Source: Streptomyces graminofaciens (lineage in GTDB: Bacteria; Actinomycetota; Actinomycetes; Streptomycetales; Streptomycetaceae). Taken from it: a stretch of 64,000 nucleotides of DNA. The translations under genes and the position numbers were made by a program. Where the stretch lies: positions 5,858,001-5,922,000 of the forward strand of contig NZ_AP018448.1 of assembly GCF_030294945.1 (NCBI RefSeq). The letters are read 5' to 3'. Below are positions 26,988 to 34,652 of this stretch, one piece after another (position 1 is the first letter of the stretch; each line of letters opens with the position of its first letter). Below the pieces are notes generated by a model that saw only the letters and a list, made by a program, of their open reading frames with translations, had not been told where the DNA came from and did not search any database.

Positions 26988-27707
26988 CTAGGGGGGGAGA
27001 GCCTGGGCTCGGATCATGCCATACCGCAACTCAAGGGTATGAAGGTCCTTGGGGTGCGTCCCGGCGTGTTCCTCACGGTCGGTCGGCATGACCTGCAACG
27101 TGACGTTCCGCAACCGCGCCACCTCCAGCAGGTGTTCGAGTTGTCGGCGTAGCACCATTTTCCCACCGTAGGGGCGTTCCAGTGTCACCTGTTCCTGGAC
27201 GAAGCTGAGCGTTGGTGCGGGCTCTCGTTCGAAGATCGACTTACGGGCGATGCGTGCGGCGGTCTCTCGCTCCACAACGTCCGGCGAGTACGCGGGCTGC
27301 CACATCTCGAACAACACCCGCGCGTACTCCTGCGTCTGCAACAAGCCATGCATGTTGTGGTTGCTGTAGAGCAGCACCTCGACCGCCCGATCCTCCAGAG
27401 CCTTCAGCTCCCGAACCTTCTTCGGGTAGCGCGCCCTCCTCATGTCCTCCTTGAACGCCTTGAGGCTTCCCCGCGCGCCCAGCACCTCGTCCGCCTTGTC
27501 CAGGGTCTCCGGCCGGGGAATGCGTACCCCGCGCTCCATCTTCCGGACCTGATCCTCGCCGTACCCGAGTGCCTCGGCGAAGTCGGCCGCCCGCAGGCCT
27601 GCGGCCTCGCGGAAGTGCCGCATCAGGCGCCCCACGGCTTCCACAAGGGACGCGATCTCGTCCCCCGGCTCGACATCCCAACCCGCTTCTTCCGCAACGT
27701 CGTTCAT
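26988..27707 (-). CDS. XRE-family regulator (HTH + DUF5753) with C-terminal frameshift
   Basis: A 239-residue regulator: N-terminal helix-turn-helix (about residues 25-80, AADFAEALGYGEDQVRKMERG) and a DUF5753 region with LLQTQEYARVLF. It pairs with the downstream DUF397 gene and the divergent HATPase gene, the WhiJ-type set. It stops after RAQALPP at a run of seven C on the coding strand (26991-26997). Removing one C continues as RESLDFIEQALGRL and ends at 26945 in an ATGA overlap with the DUF397 start, so the frame is broken at the homopolymer. The segment before HPKDLHTLE also looks about 30 residues short. GGAGGTG precedes the ATG at 27707. Confidence 0.85.
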   Translation of the reverse strand: MNDVAEEAGWDVEPGDEIASLVEAVGRLMRHFREAAGLRAADFAEALGYGEDQVRKMERGVRIPRPETLDKADEVLGARGSLKAFKEDMRRARYPKKVRELKALEDRAVEVLLYSNHNMHGLLQTQEYARVLFEMWQPAYSPDVVERETAARIARKSIFEREPAPTLSFVQEQVTLERPYGGKMVLRRQLEHLLEVARLRNVTLQVMPTDREEHAGTHPKDLHTLELRYGMIRAQALPP

Positions 27708-27843
27708 GTCCACCTCCAACGCGCACCCGTACCCGTACGACACCCAGGACAGCCGAGACAAGGCGGGACAAAGCCCGGACAGTTCCCGTACGCACAGGCG
27801 TCACGGCAGGTCACCGCAGGCGGAGTCGGCCACGCTGAGTGAT

Positions 27844-28404
27844 GTGAACCAGGAAACCCCCATCCCCACCTTCAGCGTGCTGCTGTCCCCCACACCGCGC
27901 GGCGCCCGCCTCGCCCGTCTGCTGGCGACGGAGCAACTCCGCACCTGGGGGCTGCCGCTGGACCCGGCGGAGCACATCGTGGCCGAGCTGGCGGCGAACG
28001 CGGCGACCCACGGCCGCGTACCCGGACGCGACTTCCGCCTCACCCTCTACGTCATCGCCGACACCCTGCGCGTAGAACTCACGGACACCCGTGACGACCG
28101 GCTGCCACAGGTCCGACACGACGCGGAACCGGACAGCGAGACGGGCCGGGGTCTGGTCATCGTGGACGCGCTGGCCCATCGCTGGGGCCTGGCGGAGGGG
28201 TTGCGGCCGCGCAAGACGGTCTGGGCGGAAATCGTTCTGCCACCGGAAGCCGGAAACCCGGGCTCCGGTGCCGTGGGCGATCAAAGCCAAAGGACTACCG
28301 GAGTGAGAGAACCCGACCAAGCCCCACCCCATCCCGCCCCGCCGAGCGCAAACTCACCCTCGCGGGTGAACATCGCCAACTCGGCTGGATTTCGGGTCGG
28401 TTGA
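27844..28404 (+). CDS. ATP-binding anti-sigma-factor-like protein (HATPase_c)
   Basis: A 186-residue protein of the RsbW-like HATPase family. The N-box is AELAANAATHG and the G-box regions are ELTDTRDDRLPQ and ETGRGLVIVDALAHRWG. The conserved domain ends near residue 135 (VWAEIVLP); the remaining 50 residues are a Pro-rich tail of doubtful meaning. It is divergent from the XRE/DUF397 pair, reproducing the regulator/DUF397/HATPase set repeated many times in Streptomyces genomes. GTG start at 27844. Confidence 0.85.
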   Translation: MNQETPIPTFSVLLSPTPRGARLARLLATEQLRTWGLPLDPAEHIVAELAANAATHGRVPGRDFRLTLYVIADTLRVELTDTRDDRLPQVRHDAEPDSETGRGLVIVDALAHRWGLAEGLRPRKTVWAEIVLPPEAGNPGSGAVGDQSQRTTGVREPDQAPPHPAPPSANSPSRVNIANSAGFRVG

Positions 28405-28521
28405 TACCTCTACGCTCAGCGCAGCACAACCCCCACAAACAACCGCAGACATGCGACGGCCCCCGCCGGGACGGCAATCCCAATGCGAGGGCCTGACCAC
28501 CGAGGAAGTAGGAGCTTCCCG

Positions 28522-29367
28522 ATGGATACGCAGCACCCTAGCGCGCCCTCGCGCGCCCGGTCCCGCGTTGCGGGCAACAACCACCCGCACCGGCGGCCCC
28601 ACTCCGGCCACTCCGGGGGCGGTCTGATCCACGACCACACCCGCCACACCACCCGCTTCACGGTGGTCGGCAACCATCTGGCCCAGCACCCGGAACTGTC
28701 CGGCCTGGCGATCGGACTGGGTGTGCACATCCAGTCGCTTCCGCAGAACTCCCACGTCGACATCAGGACCCTCGCGGACCGCTTCCCGGAGAGCAGGGCG
28801 CGCGTCGCCGCCGCCCTGCGCGAACTGGAAACCCACGGCTACCTGCGCCGCGAACACGTACGCACCCCCAACGGCCAGATCATCACCCGGACGACCTCCT
28901 GCAACCAGCCGGGCCGCAGGGCGGAGGCCGACGTAGAAACCGAGCCGAGCGCAGACCCGGTACGCCCCGCACCCGCACCCACACCCACACCCACACCCAC
29001 ACCGACGCACCCGCCCGCCCCGAAGAAGCGCGAGCGCGTACCCCGCAAGCCCCTACCCCCCGTACCCCAACCCGCCTATCCCTCCCCCACCCTGCTCCGG
29101 ACAGCCACCGACCTGCTCGCGGACCTCCGCCACCGAGACCCCCGTCTGTTCCTCTCCGCCTGCGACACCAACCACCTCGCCCCGGGCGTCGCGGCCTGGC
29201 TGCAACGCGACGTCGGCCCGACGGCCGTACGCCACGCCCTCACCACCGACCTCCCACCCGAGGGCCTACCTACCAGTACCGGGCCATGCGGGACTTCGTT
29301 CAGTCGATGGACGACACCCTCCCCGGCAAGTTCGAGATCACCAAGGAAGGGATCGTCCACGACATGA
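28522..29367 (+). CDS. Helix-turn-helix protein, C-terminus replaced by a deletion fusion
   Basis: A 281-residue frame starting MDTQHPSAP with AGGAG upstream. Residues 45-125 resemble a winged-helix domain of a Streptomyces-specific family (FTVVGNHLAQHPELSGLAIGL, then TLADRFPESRARVAAALREL, HGYLRREHVRTPNG), followed by a Pro/Thr-rich linker and a helical domain. After HALTTDLPPEGL the family sequence stops. The remaining 30 or so residues read the start of the next gene out of frame and are probably meaningless. From memory, homologues continue for several tens of residues with a Cys-rich end. Confidence 0.7.
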   Translation: MDTQHPSAPSRARSRVAGNNHPHRRPHSGHSGGGLIHDHTRHTTRFTVVGNHLAQHPELSGLAIGLGVHIQSLPQNSHVDIRTLADRFPESRARVAAALRELETHGYLRREHVRTPNGQIITRTTSCNQPGRRAEADVETEPSADPVRPAPAPTPTPTPTPTHPPAPKKRERVPRKPLPPVPQPAYPSPTLLRTATDLLADLRHRDPRLFLSACDTNHLAPGVAAWLQRDVGPTAVRHALTTDLPPEGLPTSTGPCGTSFSRWTTPSPASSRSPRKGSSTT

Positions 29368-29825
29368 TGTCGCCCATCGGGCCGCACGAGCTCACCGTGC
29401 TGCGCCTTCGGAAGCGCCTGGAAAAGGTGATGCCGGAAGAGATCGTGGCCCATACCGGTGAGCCGGACGTGGAAGGCGAGTCCGAAGGCATCATGCGACG
29501 CCCCGAGGTGATGGTGATCGCTGAAGCCGACATGGAGGTCGAAGGAACCTTCGATCCCCGCACGATCTACGCCGCCGAGGTCGTCTCCCGCTCCAACCCC
29601 GACGACGACTGGGTCACCAAGCTGCGCGACTACCCCCTGCTCGGCATCCCCATCTACGCGATCTTCGACCCCCGCACCGGCGAAGGCGCCGTCCTCACCG
29701 ACATGCACTCCACCCCGGACGGCCCCCGCTGGGCCACCCGCAAGGACTTCGTCCATGGCGAGGACGTCACCATCGGCGACTGGACGATCTCGACGGATGG
29801 GCTGCCGCGCTACCCGCAGAAGTAG
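29286..29825 (+). CDS. Uma2-family (DUF820) nuclease-like protein, N-terminally truncated
   Basis: A 179-residue protein of the Uma2/DUF820 family, restriction-endonuclease fold. Core segments are EITKEGIVHDMMSP, RRPEVMVIAE, the Glu of AAEVVSRSNPDDDW and LLGIPIYAIFDPR. Sequence upstream continues in frame as PTYQYRA, which looks like the family N-terminus, but no start codon precedes it, and the ATG at 29286 has no ribosome-binding site. A deletion around 29262-29270 seems to have removed the original start. Many copies exist in Streptomyces; function unproven. Confidence 0.8.
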   Translation: MRDFVQSMDDTLPGKFEITKEGIVHDMMSPIGPHELTVLRLRKRLEKVMPEEIVAHTGEPDVEGESEGIMRRPEVMVIAEADMEVEGTFDPRTIYAAEVVSRSNPDDDWVTKLRDYPLLGIPIYAIFDPRTGEGAVLTDMHSTPDGPRWATRKDFVHGEDVTIGDWTISTDGLPRYPQK

Positions 29826-29843
29826 GCGGAACCGACCCCGACG

Positions 29844-30716
29844 TCACACCACCAGCGGCCGTACCTCCTCCGCCACCCACCGTACGAACCCCTCCGGGTC
29901 CGGTTCGTCGCCCGTCGGCTGGAGGATCACCGTGTCGGCGCCGGCGTCCGTCAGTCGCTCCACGGCCTTCGCCACCGCCGCCGCGTCCCCGGAGACTCCC
30001 AGGTTCGGGACCGAGGACAGGCCCTCGGCGGTCAGCTCGGCTCGCAAGCGGGTGACCGCGTCCGGGCCCGTCGCCGTCAGGAGGTAGACGACCACCTTGT
30101 GGGGGTCCGTGCGGGTCGCCGACTTTCGGCCCTCGTCGATGAGTCGGCGCGCTCTGCGTACGCCCTCCGGGGGCGTGCCCGCGTGGAGGATGGTGCCGTC
30201 CGCTGCCTCGCCGGAGAGGCGCAGGGTGCGGGGGCCCGTCGCGCCGGCCAGGAGCTTGACCTCGCCTTTCGGGGGCCAGTCGAGAGCCACGTCGTCCAAG
30301 GTCACGTATCTGCCGGTCGTCGTGATCCGGTCGCCGTTCAGCAGGGCGCGTAGTGCGGTGAGGTGCTCGCGAAGCAGGGTCAGGGGGGATTCCGGGCGCG
30401 CTCCTACCTGCGCCATCCAGTCCTGTACTCCGTGTCCTACCCCCACGATCGCCCGGCCCGGGAACATGCGCTCCAGCGTCGCCACTTCCATCGCGGTGAT
30501 CGCCACGTTGCGGAGGGGGACGGGCAGGAGGCCCACTCCGATCCGCACCCGTTCCGTCCAGGCGAGGGCGGCCGCCGCTGCCGAGATGCCGCCTTCTCTG
30601 AAGCAGTCCTCCCACAGCCAGAGTTCTTCCAGGCCCGTCTCGTCCGCGAGGCGGGCGACCTCGCGCATGCGTTCGGGGGGCAGTTGGGGGCGGAACACGG
30701 CTCCGAGTCCAGTCAT
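29844..30716 (-). CDS. LLM-class (F420-dependent) oxidoreductase
   Basis: A 290-residue TIM-barrel protein of the luciferase-like monooxygenase class, whose actinobacterial members mostly use coenzyme F420. Typical segments are LADETGLEELWLWED, RVRIGVGLLPVPLRN and the AIVGVGHGVQDWM block. The substrate is unknown. The ATG is at 30716. It lies 55 bp downstream of the DinB-like gene on the same strand. Confidence 0.9.
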   Translation of the reverse strand: MTGLGAVFRPQLPPERMREVARLADETGLEELWLWEDCFREGGISAAAAALAWTERVRIGVGLLPVPLRNVAITAMEVATLERMFPGRAIVGVGHGVQDWMAQVGARPESPLTLLREHLTALRALLNGDRITTTGRYVTLDDVALDWPPKGEVKLLAGATGPRTLRLSGEAADGTILHAGTPPEGVRRARRLIDEGRKSATRTDPHKVVVYLLTATGPDAVTRLRAELTAEGLSSVPNLGVSGDAAAVAKAVERLTDAGADTVILQPTGDEPDPEGFVRWVAEEVRPLVV

Positions 30717-30771
30717 GGCCTCTTCCTATCCAGCCGCCGCCCCATCGACAACAGGGTTTCATCCGGCCCGC

Positions 30772-31281
30772 TCACGCCCCCACCGTTCCGTCCACCCCCT
30801 CCCTCAAGAAGTCGGCGTGGCCGTTGTGGCGGCCGTACTCCAGGAGTACGTGGATCATGACCATCCTCAGCGAGACGTCCTCACCCCATCTCGGCTGGTG
30901 GCCCGCCAAGTCCAGGGAGTCCGCCTCCCGTTCGATTCGGCGTGAGTTCTCCGCCTCCGCCTCCCACGCCCCGAAGGCCTCCGCCCGGGTAGAGGCGCTC
31001 GCGTCGTACGCCGCCTGGAAGCCGATCTCGTCCGACCAGACCATCGGGGCGTCTCCGTCCTCGAAGACCCGGCGGAACCAAGCCCGTTCCACCTCCGCCA
31101 TGTGCCTCACCAGGCCCAGCAGAGAAAGCGTCGACGGGGGCATCGACCGCTGTCTCAGCTCCTCGTCCGTGAGGCCCTCGCACTTCATCGCCAGCGTCGC
31201 CCGGTGGTAGTCGAGGAACGCGCGCAGCATCTCGCGTTCGGTGCCGAAGTTCGGCGGTCCAACGCGGTTGTCGTCGGCCAC
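30772..31281 (-). CDS. DinB/DUF664 family protein
   Basis: A 169-residue four-helix protein of the DinB superfamily. The metal-site His are in VRHMAEVERAW and LLEYGRHNGHADFLRE. Actinobacterial members include mycothiol-dependent enzymes, but the exact reaction here is not visible. The GTG start at 31281 gives VADDNRVGPP; the longer frame runs back through an unrelated transporter gene. A terminator hairpin separates it from the MMPL gene. Confidence 0.9.
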   Translation of the reverse strand: MADDNRVGPPNFGTEREMLRAFLDYHRATLAMKCEGLTDEELRQRSMPPSTLSLLGLVRHMAEVERAWFRRVFEDGDAPMVWSDEIGFQAAYDASASTRAEAFGAWEAEAENSRRIEREADSLDLAGHQPRWGEDVSLRMVMIHVLLEYGRHNGHADFLREGVDGTVGA

Positions 31282-31346
31282 TGGTGCACTCCTCGTCGGA
31301 AGGGTCGTCGGGCAGACGATCAGTTTCCTACGCAAGTACGAAAAGA

Positions 31347-31386
31347 GCCGGTGAGGGCTCCCCGTCCCCACGGGGCCCTCACCGGC
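31347..31386 (-). terminator. Hairpin terminator after the MMPL gene
   Basis: GCCGGTGAGGG and CCCTCACCGGC form a perfect 11-bp outer stem around an inner CCCCGT/ACGGGG hairpin. It starts 26 bp past the MMPL stop and is followed on the minus strand by CTCTTTT. Confidence 0.85.
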
Positions 31387-31412
31387 CGTTCTGATCAGGA
31401 GTCGGGTCCGCC

Positions 31413-33632
31413 TCAGGCGCGTACCAGCTCCCTCTCCTCCACCTCGTCCTTCGTGCGCAGACCCTCGCCCTCGACGTCCACGTTCGGGAGCGCGCGGTCC
31501 AGCCACTTGGGGAGCCACCAGGCCTTCTTGCCGAGCAGTGCGAGGACCGCGGGCACGATGGCCATGCGGACGACGAAGGCGTCGAAGAAGACCGCGATGG
31601 CCAGACCGAAGCCGATCATCTTCACCATCGACTCGCTCGAACCGATGAAGCCCGCGAACACCGCCATCATGATGACCGCCGCGGCCGTCACCACCCTCGC
31701 CCCGTGCTTGAAGCCGGTGACCACGGCCTGGCCGGGGGTCTCGCCGTGGACGTACGCCTCGCGCATGCGCGTCACGAGGAAGACCTCGTAGTCCATGGCC
31801 AGGCCGAAGACCACGCCCACCATGAAGATCGGCATCATCGACATGATCGGGCCGGTCTCCTCGACGCCCAGCACATTCGCCAGCCAGCCCCACTGGAAGA
31901 CCGCGACGACCGCGCCCAGCGCCGCCATGACCGAGAGCAGGAAGCCCAGGGCCGCCTTCAGCGGGACCAGGATCGAGCGGAAGACCACGATCAGGAGCAG
32001 GAACGCCAGGCCCACCACCAGGACCAGGTACGGGACCAGTGCGTCGTTCAGTTTCTGCGAGACGTCGATGTTCATCGCGGTCGCGCCGGTGACCAGGACG
32101 TTCGCGTCCGTGTCCGTCTTGATCTCGGCGCCCGCGTCGCGGATCTCGTGGACCACGTCCTCCGTCGCCACCGAGGACGGCTTGGAGTCGGGGATCACGG
32201 TGATCATCGCCGTGTCGCCGGCCTTGTTGAACGTCGCCGGGGTGACCGAGGCGACGCCCTTCATGTCCTTGATCTCGTCGGCGACGTCCGTCGCGGCGGC
32301 CTTCGGGTCGTCCGCGTTCTTCGCGTCCACCACGACCATCAGCGGGCCGTTGAAGCCTGGGCCGAAGCCCTCCGAGAGGAGGTCGTAGGCGCGGCGCTGG
32401 GTGGTGGAGGTCGGCTGGGTGCCGTCGTCGCCCAGGCCCAGTTCGAGCGAGGAGGCCGGGATGGCCGCCGCGCCGAGGCCCACGATGCCGACGAGGAGGA
32501 CGGCGAGGGGCCTGCGGACCACGAAGCTCGCCCAGCGCGTGCCCAGGTTGGGCTTCGCCGCCTGCTTCTCGACAGAAACCTGCTCCGCCCGCCTGCCGCC
32601 GCCCATCCACCTGGCCTTGTGCCCTGTCGGCTGCACCTTCTTGCCCGCGTAGCCGAGCAGCGCCGGGACCATGGTGAGGGCGATCAGTACGGCGATGGCG
32701 ACCGTGCCCGCCGCCGCGATGCCCATCTTCGTCAGCATCGGGATGTTCACCACCGAGAGGCCGACCAGCGCGATCACGACCGTGAGGCCCGCGAAGACCA
32801 CCGCCGAGCCCGCCGTGCCGGTGGCGCGGCCCGCCGCCTCCTCGCGGTCGCGGCCCTCGGCCAGTTCGGCGCGGTAGCGGGAGACGATGAACAGGGCGTA
32901 GTCGATACCGACCGCGAGGCCGATCATCATGGCCAGGGTGGAGGTCGTCGAGCCCAGGTCCAGCGTGCTCGCCAGTGCCGTGATCGCCGAGACGCCGATG
33001 CCCACGCCGATGAGCGCCGTCAGCAGCGGCAGCCCGGCGGAGACCAGTGAGCCGAAGGTGATGACGAGGACGACCGCCGCGACCGCGATGCCGATGATCT
33101 CCGTGGAGCCGGTGTGCGGCACGGCCTGGAGGGCGTCACCGCCGATCTCGACGGTCATCCCGGTGTCGCGGGCGCCCGCCGCCGCGTCCTCCAGGGCGTC
33201 CTTCGAGGCGTCCTCCAGCTCCATGCCGGAGACCTCGTAGCGCACCTGGGCGTACGCGATCGTGCCGTCCTTCGAGACCGACTTGGTCTTGTACGGGTCG
33301 GTGGCGGAGACGACCTCGGAGCCGGTCCGCAGTTCCTTGACGGTCTGCTCGACGGCCGCCTTGTTGCCCGCGTCCCTCATCTTCTGCCCGTCGGGCGCCT
33401 TGAAGACGACGCGTGCGGTCGCGCCGTCGGCACTGGTGCCGGGGAAGCGCTGGTCCAGCAGGTCGAAGGCCTTCTGGGCCTCGGTGCCGGGGATGGAGAA
33501 GGAGGTCGAGCCCGCGGAGGGCGCGGAGGCGGCGCCGACACCCGCGAGGGTCAGCAGCGCCACCCAGACCAGGGCTACGAAGTGTCGTCGCCGGAAGGCC
33601 GTTCGGCCCAGTTTGTAGAGGAATGTGGCCAC
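31413..33632 (-). CDS. MMPL-family RND exporter
   Basis: A 739-residue membrane transporter with the MMPL layout: helix 1 near residues 15-35, an external domain, six helices (about 175-345), a cytoplasmic linker, a second external domain and six more helices. The helix-4 motif GLAVGIDYALFIVSRYR and its twin VVFGLAMDYEVFLVTRMR carry the proton-relay Asp-Tyr pairs. Such proteins export lipids, glycolipids or antibiotics. A TetR regulator is encoded 166 bp upstream on the same strand, so expression is probably derepressed by the exported compound. Confidence 0.94.
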   Translation of the reverse strand: MATFLYKLGRTAFRRRHFVALVWVALLTLAGVGAASAPSAGSTSFSIPGTEAQKAFDLLDQRFPGTSADGATARVVFKAPDGQKMRDAGNKAAVEQTVKELRTGSEVVSATDPYKTKSVSKDGTIAYAQVRYEVSGMELEDASKDALEDAAAGARDTGMTVEIGGDALQAVPHTGSTEIIGIAVAAVVLVITFGSLVSAGLPLLTALIGVGIGVSAITALASTLDLGSTTSTLAMMIGLAVGIDYALFIVSRYRAELAEGRDREEAAGRATGTAGSAVVFAGLTVVIALVGLSVVNIPMLTKMGIAAAGTVAIAVLIALTMVPALLGYAGKKVQPTGHKARWMGGGRRAEQVSVEKQAAKPNLGTRWASFVVRRPLAVLLVGIVGLGAAAIPASSLELGLGDDGTQPTSTTQRRAYDLLSEGFGPGFNGPLMVVVDAKNADDPKAAATDVADEIKDMKGVASVTPATFNKAGDTAMITVIPDSKPSSVATEDVVHEIRDAGAEIKTDTDANVLVTGATAMNIDVSQKLNDALVPYLVLVVGLAFLLLIVVFRSILVPLKAALGFLLSVMAALGAVVAVFQWGWLANVLGVEETGPIMSMMPIFMVGVVFGLAMDYEVFLVTRMREAYVHGETPGQAVVTGFKHGARVVTAAAVIMMAVFAGFIGSSESMVKMIGFGLAIAVFFDAFVVRMAIVPAVLALLGKKAWWLPKWLDRALPNVDVEGEGLRTKDEVEERELVRA

Positions 33633-33798
33633 GGAGGCGTACTCCCGTTCAGATCGTGGACGTGCGCGAGGGCAGGAGTGATCAGCCCGTGCCAGGGGTG
33701 ATGGGGAAGGGCAGGGGTGATCGGCCCGACGACGTGAGCGGTCGCGTCAGGTACGGCTCAGCCACCCGGGTGGTGGTGGCTACGCGGCGATGTGGACG

Positions 33799-34398
33799 TC
33801 AGTCGGTCGGTACACCGAGGGCTGGGAGGACCACGGCGTCGATGTACGAACGGAGGTAGGCCTGCGTGGGCGGGCGCTCCTCGAGGATGGTCCGCGTGGC
33901 GAACGCGCCCAACAGCATGTGCACGGTGAAATCGATCGCCGGGTTGTCCGCCTGGACCTCCCCGCGGTCGACCGCCCGCTGGACGACCCGCCGGAACTCG
34001 TACATCTCCGGGTTGACCAGATGCTCCCGGAACGCCGCCAGGAGGTCGGGGTTGCCGTGCACCACCATGAACAGCCCACGCATCAGGGCGGAGTTCTGTT
34101 CCATGGCGCAGTCGTCCTCGCGGGCGACGAGGGCGTGCAGATCGCCGCGCAGGGACCCGGTGTCGACGTCGGAGATGTTGCCCGGCTTGCCGGACCGGAT
34201 CGCCTTCGCCACCAGTTCGGCCTTGCCGCCCCACTGGCGGTAGAGGGTGGCCTTGCTGGAGCGGGTGCGGGCGGCCACGGCGTCCATGGTCAGGGCGTCG
34301 TAGCCGACCTCGCGGAGCAGGTCGAGCACGGCCGCGTACAGCTCGGCCTCGCGCTCGGGGGTGAGCCGACTGCGGCGCACCGTCGCGGTCTCAGTCAT
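33799..34398 (-). CDS. TetR-family repressor
   Basis: A 199-residue regulator with an N-terminal TetR helix-turn-helix (about residues 20-65: LREVGYDALTMDAVAARTRSSKATLYRQW) and a TetR_C-type ligand-binding domain. It lies directly upstream of the MMPL exporter gene on the same strand. Two near-identical palindromes 93-155 bp upstream of its start are its likely operators and also face the divergent tricorn gene. Confidence 0.92.
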   Translation of the reverse strand: MTETATVRRSRLTPEREAELYAAVLDLLREVGYDALTMDAVAARTRSSKATLYRQWGGKAELVAKAIRSGKPGNISDVDTGSLRGDLHALVAREDDCAMEQNSALMRGLFMVVHGNPDLLAAFREHLVNPEMYEFRRVVQRAVDRGEVQADNPAIDFTVHMLLGAFATRTILEERPPTQAYLRSYIDAVVLPALGVPTD

Positions 34399-34490
34399 CC
34401 CACTCCCCCTACTCCGTCTGCACGTTCGAGGTGACCAGGCTACCGGTCGCACGCCAGGGGCACGGGCTTCCGGACGACCCAGCCCCGCGA

Positions 34491-34505
34491 ACGAAACTGT
34501 TTCGT
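34491..34505. promoter_or_regulatory. TetR operator palindrome 1
   Basis: ACGAAAC-T-GTTTCGT is a perfect 7-1-7 palindrome between the divergent TetR and tricorn genes. It shares its half-site with the second palindrome 46 bp away. Confidence 0.75.
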
Positions 34506-34536
34506 ACGTTCACAAAGATACCCCGGGAGTCTACGA

Positions 34537-34553
34537 AACGAAACGGTTTCGTT
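34537..34553. promoter_or_regulatory. TetR operator palindrome 2
   Basis: AACGAAAC-G-GTTTCGTT is a perfect 8-1-8 palindrome with the same CGAAAC half-site as palindrome 1. The pair spans the likely promoter region of the TetR gene. Confidence 0.75.
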
Positions 34554-34652
34554 CGCCACGCCTCCGTGACCTGGGTCACGGGGGGAAAGCAGGTCACGCG
34601 AGCACCCCCCACCCAGTTCCACAAGTTGCCGGTGCCTCCGGCCCGGAAAACC

